A stretch of 64,000 bases of DNA, from contig VGID01000010.1 in NCBI GenBank assembly GCA_016868035.1, positions 24,850 to 88,849 of the forward strand, given 5' to 3'. How positions within the stretch are numbered: position 1 is the stretch's first letter; each line of letters opens with the position of its first letter. The notes beneath the pieces were generated by a model, which saw nothing but the letters and a program-made list of their open reading frames with translations, did not search any database and was not told the origin of the DNA. A program made the translations under genes and the position numbers. The stretch comes from Betaproteobacteria bacterium (GTDB lineage: Bacteria > Pseudomonadota > Gammaproteobacteria > Burkholderiales > SG8-41). This document shows positions 61,399-64,000 of this stretch, piece by piece.

Positions 61399-61451
61399 CG
61401 AGTGATGAGTAAAGGCCAAGCCAGTCACCAGTCACCAGTCACCAGTCACGC
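61395..61451. repeat. H23: heptamer hairpin element (GTGACGA / CAGTCAC)
   Basis: The left arm is GTGACGAGTGATGAGTAAAG and begins in the pyrB stop codon. The right arm is four CAGTCAC units. The element sits in the 62-bp gap between pyrB and pyrC', a junction that overlaps in Pseudomonas as I recall. The unit type is shared with H12. Confidence 0.88.
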
Positions 61452-61460
61452 TTTTCCACG

Positions 61461-62738
61461 ATGAAGATCCACATCAAGGGCGGCCGGCTGATCGACCCGA
61501 AGAACGGCATCGACGCCGCGCGAGATCTCTACATCGCAGCCGGCAAGGTGGTGGCGGTCGGCGAGGCGCCCAAGGGCTACGCGGCCAACCGCGTGATCGA
61601 CGCGACGGGGCTCGTCGTCTGCCCGGGGCTGGTCGATCTCGCGGCCCGGCTCCGGGAGCCCGGCTTCGAGTACATGGCCACGCTCGAATCCGAGATGGAA
61701 GCGGCGGTGGCGGGCGGCGTGACCAGCCTTGCGTGCCCGCCCGACACCGACCCTCCGCTCGATGAACCCGGACTGGTGGAGATGCTGAAGTTTCGCGCCA
61801 GAACGCTCAATCGCGCGCGCGTCTACCCAGTGGGGGCCCTGACCGAGGGCCTGAAGGGCGAGCGGCTGACCGAGATGGCGGAGTTGAGGGATGCCGGCTG
61901 CATCGCGTTCTCCCACGCCGACGCCCCGCTCGCCGACAACCAGGTCCTTTACCGCGCCCTGCAATACGCCGCGACCTTCGGCTTTCACGTCTGGCTGCGC
62001 CCGCACGATACCGCGCTCGCGCGCAATGGCGTCGCCCACGACGGGCAAGTCGCCACGCGGCTCGGGCTTCCCGCCGTCCCGGTGTGCGCCGAAACGGTGG
62101 CGCTCTCCACGATCCTGATCCTCACGCGAGAGACGGGCGCGCGGGTCCACCTCGCGCGCCTCTCGACGGCGGAAGGCGTGGACATGGTGCGCAAGGCCAA
62201 GCAGCAGGGCCTGCCCGTCAGCTGTGACGTCGGTGCGCACCACGTCCACCTCACGGAGATGGACATCGGCTACTTCGATGCGAACAGTCATCTCACTCCG
62301 CCGTTCCGCAGCCTGCGCGACCGCGAGGCGCTCTGCGCCGCGCTTGCCGATGGAACCGTGGATGCGATCTGCTCCGACCATACCCCGGTGGACGATGACG
62401 CCAAGCAACTGCCCTTCGCCGAGGCCGAATCCGGCGCCACGGGACTCGAGCTTCTGCTCCCGCTCACGCTGAAATGGGCGGAAGAATCGGGCGTGAAACT
62501 GCCCGCCGCGCTCGCCAGGGTCACCTCCGAGCCCGCGCGCGTGCTCGACATCGACGCCGGTCACCTGACACCGGGGCACTCGGCCGATGTCTGCATCTTC
62601 GATCCCGCCCGCTACTGGAAGGTCGAGCCTGCCTCTCTGCGCAGCCAGGGCAAGAACACGCCGTTCCTCGGCTTCGAGCTGAAGGGCCGGGTACGCCACA
62701 CCCTGGTCGAAGGCCAACTGGTTTACGAGGCGAAATAG
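61461..62738 (+). CDS. pyrC': Non-catalytic dihydroorotase-like subunit PyrC'
   Basis: This is a 425-residue amidohydrolase-fold protein. Active dihydroorotases have DxHxHLREPG at the metal site; here the motif is DLAARLREPG, so both His ligands are gone. Later motifs survive in part (CSDHTPVDDD). This matches the inactive PyrC' (PyrX) that is structurally required by class A ATCases of pseudomonads. A separate active dihydroorotase must be encoded elsewhere. It starts 62 bp after pyrB, beyond H23. Confidence 0.88.
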   Translation: MKIHIKGGRLIDPKNGIDAARDLYIAAGKVVAVGEAPKGYAANRVIDATGLVVCPGLVDLAARLREPGFEYMATLESEMEAAVAGGVTSLACPPDTDPPLDEPGLVEMLKFRARTLNRARVYPVGALTEGLKGERLTEMAELRDAGCIAFSHADAPLADNQVLYRALQYAATFGFHVWLRPHDTALARNGVAHDGQVATRLGLPAVPVCAETVALSTILILTRETGARVHLARLSTAEGVDMVRKAKQQGLPVSCDVGAHHVHLTEMDIGYFDANSHLTPPFRSLRDREALCAALADGTVDAICSDHTPVDDDAKQLPFAEAESGATGLELLLPLTLKWAEESGVKLPAALARVTSEPARVLDIDAGHLTPGHSADVCIFDPARYWKVEPASLRSQGKNTPFLGFELKGRVRHTLVEGQLVYEAK

Positions 62739-63165
62739 CCCGGTTCCGTCAAAACCTGGTCCCGGCTGCGTGACAGCGTTTCCTGAACGTAGCGCGCCCA
62801 CTCCGAGGCATTAGGCTCGCCGTAACCTCGCCGATTGCCGGGCACTCGTGGAGCCAGCCGGCGACGACGAAATTCACGAGCGTGATCACCACGTACTTGG
62901 CCCCGTGGTGCACCATGAGCTGCAACCAGAAGCTCCCGCGCAGCGGAAAGACCCCCCGGAACTCGTATCGAGCGCGGCCCGTGAGCGGCCTGTTCGCATC
63001 GATGGCGAAGTCAACGGGCTGAGCAAAAACTCACCGGACCCGCGAGAATTCCTTCACAAAAAAATCACAAGTCATGGGGTACAAAGAATGTCTGGCGCCA
63101 CCAGTTCATCTGCCCGGCGAGCCGGCTGGATGTCGGCGGCCGCGGGCGGTTGAGATTCTGAGGAG
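62739..63165. other. Intergenic stretch with possible gene remnant
   Basis: I see no complete gene here. On the minus strand 62749-63030 is open for 94 codons without a start codon, and its translation looks protein-like (FAQPVDFAIDANRPLTG, then a hydrophobic run YVVITLVNFVVAGWL). It may be a truncated pseudogene. The + strand ORF 62848-63153 is probably its shadow. No terminator is evident after pyrC'. Confidence 0.3.
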
Positions 63166-63315
63166 ATGGCCGTGGTTATATCGAAACAGGGGGCTCCCCA
63201 GCCTGTGAAGCAATGGGGTGAGATGAATTTTCTCGAGAAAATGCGCTTTCTTGGAAAAGCGTGTGTATTTTTCCTGACGGGGGGCTTTGCGTATCCGAAT
63301 CTTTTCAGTGACTGA
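63166..63315 (+). CDS. Small hypothetical membrane protein
   Basis: This is a 49-residue ORF with a basic/amphipathic start and one hydrophobic helix (LGKACVFFLTGGFAYP). GAGGAG directly abuts the ATG; the GTG at 63172 has ideal spacing from the same GAGGAG and may be the true start. I do not recognise a named family. Confidence 0.45.
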   Translation: MAVVISKQGAPQPVKQWGEMNFLEKMRFLGKACVFFLTGGFAYPNLFSD

Positions 63316-63485
63316 CTGTTACGGCGCCGCGGGTCATGACATGCCGTTGCGGCCCTTCTGTCGCCTTCCACACGGTGTCTGCATACCCGCTTAAATCCAC
63401 GAGGCCGAAAAAGGCCTTCACCCAAGCTTCGTTACGGTAGAGGGCCCGCCGATCGGCGCCCGCGATAACAACGGCCATTGCCTCC

Positions 63486-63737
63486 ATGGAAAATTCGCTC
63501 CGCAGCACAACCCTGATGCCTCGAAGGCTTTCGCCGCCTGTTCTCTTGCTCGTGGTTGGTTCGGCGCACGCCCAGCAGAAGGGCGCGGCCGAAATCCCGC
63601 CTTCCGAAACCGTCGACATGATCTACGTCGTGCTATTCGGCGTCATCTTCGTGGGCATGATCGTCCTTTTCCTCTGGTACGTCTGGTGGAACGAGCGGAA
63701 GCGGGAGCCGGAAGAGAAGGCACCGGAAGACGCATGA
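63486..63737 (+). CDS. Small exported/membrane protein, unknown function
   Basis: This is an 83-residue protein with a probable signal peptide (RRLSPPVLLLVVGSAHAQQ), a short periplasmic segment, one transmembrane helix (YVVLFGVIFVGMIVLFLWYVWW) and an acidic/basic cytoplasmic tail. An internal ATG at 63516 fits the signal peptide better. No strong ribosome-binding site is seen for either start. The layout resembles a small respiratory-complex or transporter accessory subunit, but that is a guess. Confidence 0.6.
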   Translation: MENSLRSTTLMPRRLSPPVLLLVVGSAHAQQKGAAEIPPSETVDMIYVVLFGVIFVGMIVLFLWYVWWNERKREPEEKAPEDA

Positions 63738-63855
63738 CCGGTTTGTCACGTGACCGAATGGACGGTTCCGCACGGAATCGGGAGGGGTGGCTCGTGTCGC
63801 AGCTGGGTTGCCGCCGACGCCTCTCGGCGCGTCGTCTGATCATCCCGCGCGCTGC

Positions 63856-64000
63856 ATGAGATCCGATCTCGCGAACAACAAGGATTTTCTGGCGGGCCTG
63901 TTGCTGCTCGCCATCGGGGCCATCGGGTTCTACATGGCGCTCGACTTTCCGATGGGAACCGCGCGGCGCATGGGTCCGGGCTATTTCCCGCGGGTGCTGA
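63856..64000 (+). CDS. Tripartite tricarboxylate transporter TctB family protein (partial)
   Basis: The first 48 residues are visible before the window ends. They contain one transmembrane helix (FLAGLLLLAIGAIGFYMAL) and the TctB hallmark PMGTARRMGPGYFPRVL. TctB is the small membrane subunit of TTT carboxylate uptake systems; tctA would be expected just beyond the edge. The 118-bp gap before it holds no visible gene. Confidence 0.8.
   Translation, partial: MRSDLANNKDFLAGLLLLAIGAIGFYMALDFPMGTARRMGPGYFPRVL

Noticed and set aside
63072-63425. 117-codon minus-strand ORF
   Set aside because: Arg/Pro-rich translation without domain features, and it overlaps the better-supported small + strand ORF with a ribosome-binding site.

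Overview
The window looks like the chromosome of a high-G+C betaproteobacterium; I judged composition by eye and did not compute it. The evidence is the gene orders (mreCD-mrdA-rodA-rlpA, hslVU, dapF-DUF484-xerC, metK with ahcY, algH-ruvX-pyrR-pyrB-pyrC'), a YfcG-type GST, a TctB gene at the right edge, and protein sequences of betaproteobacterial type. I found no tRNA, rRNA, CRISPR array or prophage. Most of the window is housekeeping, with one IS30-family insertion sequence and two MITE-like elements.

Layout. 0-5.4 kb (+): cell-elongation operon mreC-mreD-mrdA-rodA-rlpA. 5.5-7.5 kb (-): hslVU protease. 7.7-12.8 kb (-): a TonB-like protein, then a zinc-homeostasis cluster (zur, ZIP transporter, ABC ATPase and permease, a small Cys/His protein, a DUF3299 protein) with two matching palindromes that may be Zur operators. 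12.85 kb: yidD. 13.2-21.9 kb (-): one long tightly overlapping transcription unit made of an acyltransferase, a GnnA-like oxidoreductase, a GnnB-like aminotransferase, a second acyltransferase, a methyltransferase, a CoA-binding protein, dapF, a DUF484 protein, xerC and rlmI. 22-25.8 kb (+): S-adenosylmethionine cycle (metK, ahcY behind two consecutive SAH riboswitches, a divergent MetF-like protein). 25.8-36.2 kb: assorted metabolism, including a helix-turn-helix domain fused in frame to a class V aminotransferase. 36.3-37.35 kb: IS30-family element. 37.4-46.7 kb: cca, GST, NDUFA9-like, slt, ilvA, rpiA, phoU, sixA, yggX. 46.7-53.8 kb: GGDEF/EAL protein, argA, rsmE, trkA. 53.85-56.9 kb: two trkH genes in tandem. 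57-62.7 kb: phrB, algH, ruvX and the pyrimidine genes pyrR-pyrB-pyrC'. 62.7-64 kb: a poorly coding stretch, two small membrane ORFs and the start of tctB.

The most striking feature is not a protein. About twenty gene junctions carry a compact element made of a tandem array of a degenerate unit, usually 7 bp, then a short spacer, then a pyrimidine-rich array roughly complementary to the first. The unit differs from locus to locus but is uniform within a locus, and several unit types recur at distant loci. The elements sit between genes that are normally packed tightly (hslV/hslU, pyrB/pyrC', algH/ruvX, dapF/DUF484, rodA/rlpA). They often run into coding ends, so that the N- or C-terminal residues of RlpA, YidD, RuvX, PhrB and others are encoded by repeat DNA. 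I number them H1-H23. I know of no assigned function and treat them as the best candidate for an undescribed system.

Three further points deserve follow-up. Two SAH riboswitches lie in series before ahcY, the first with a textbook terminator. The HTH-aminotransferase fusion has a promoter that overlaps a palindrome. The two-acyltransferase/GnnA/GnnB cluster suggests a lipid A containing 2,3-diaminoglucose. All functions are inferred by reading the sequence; no database search was run.
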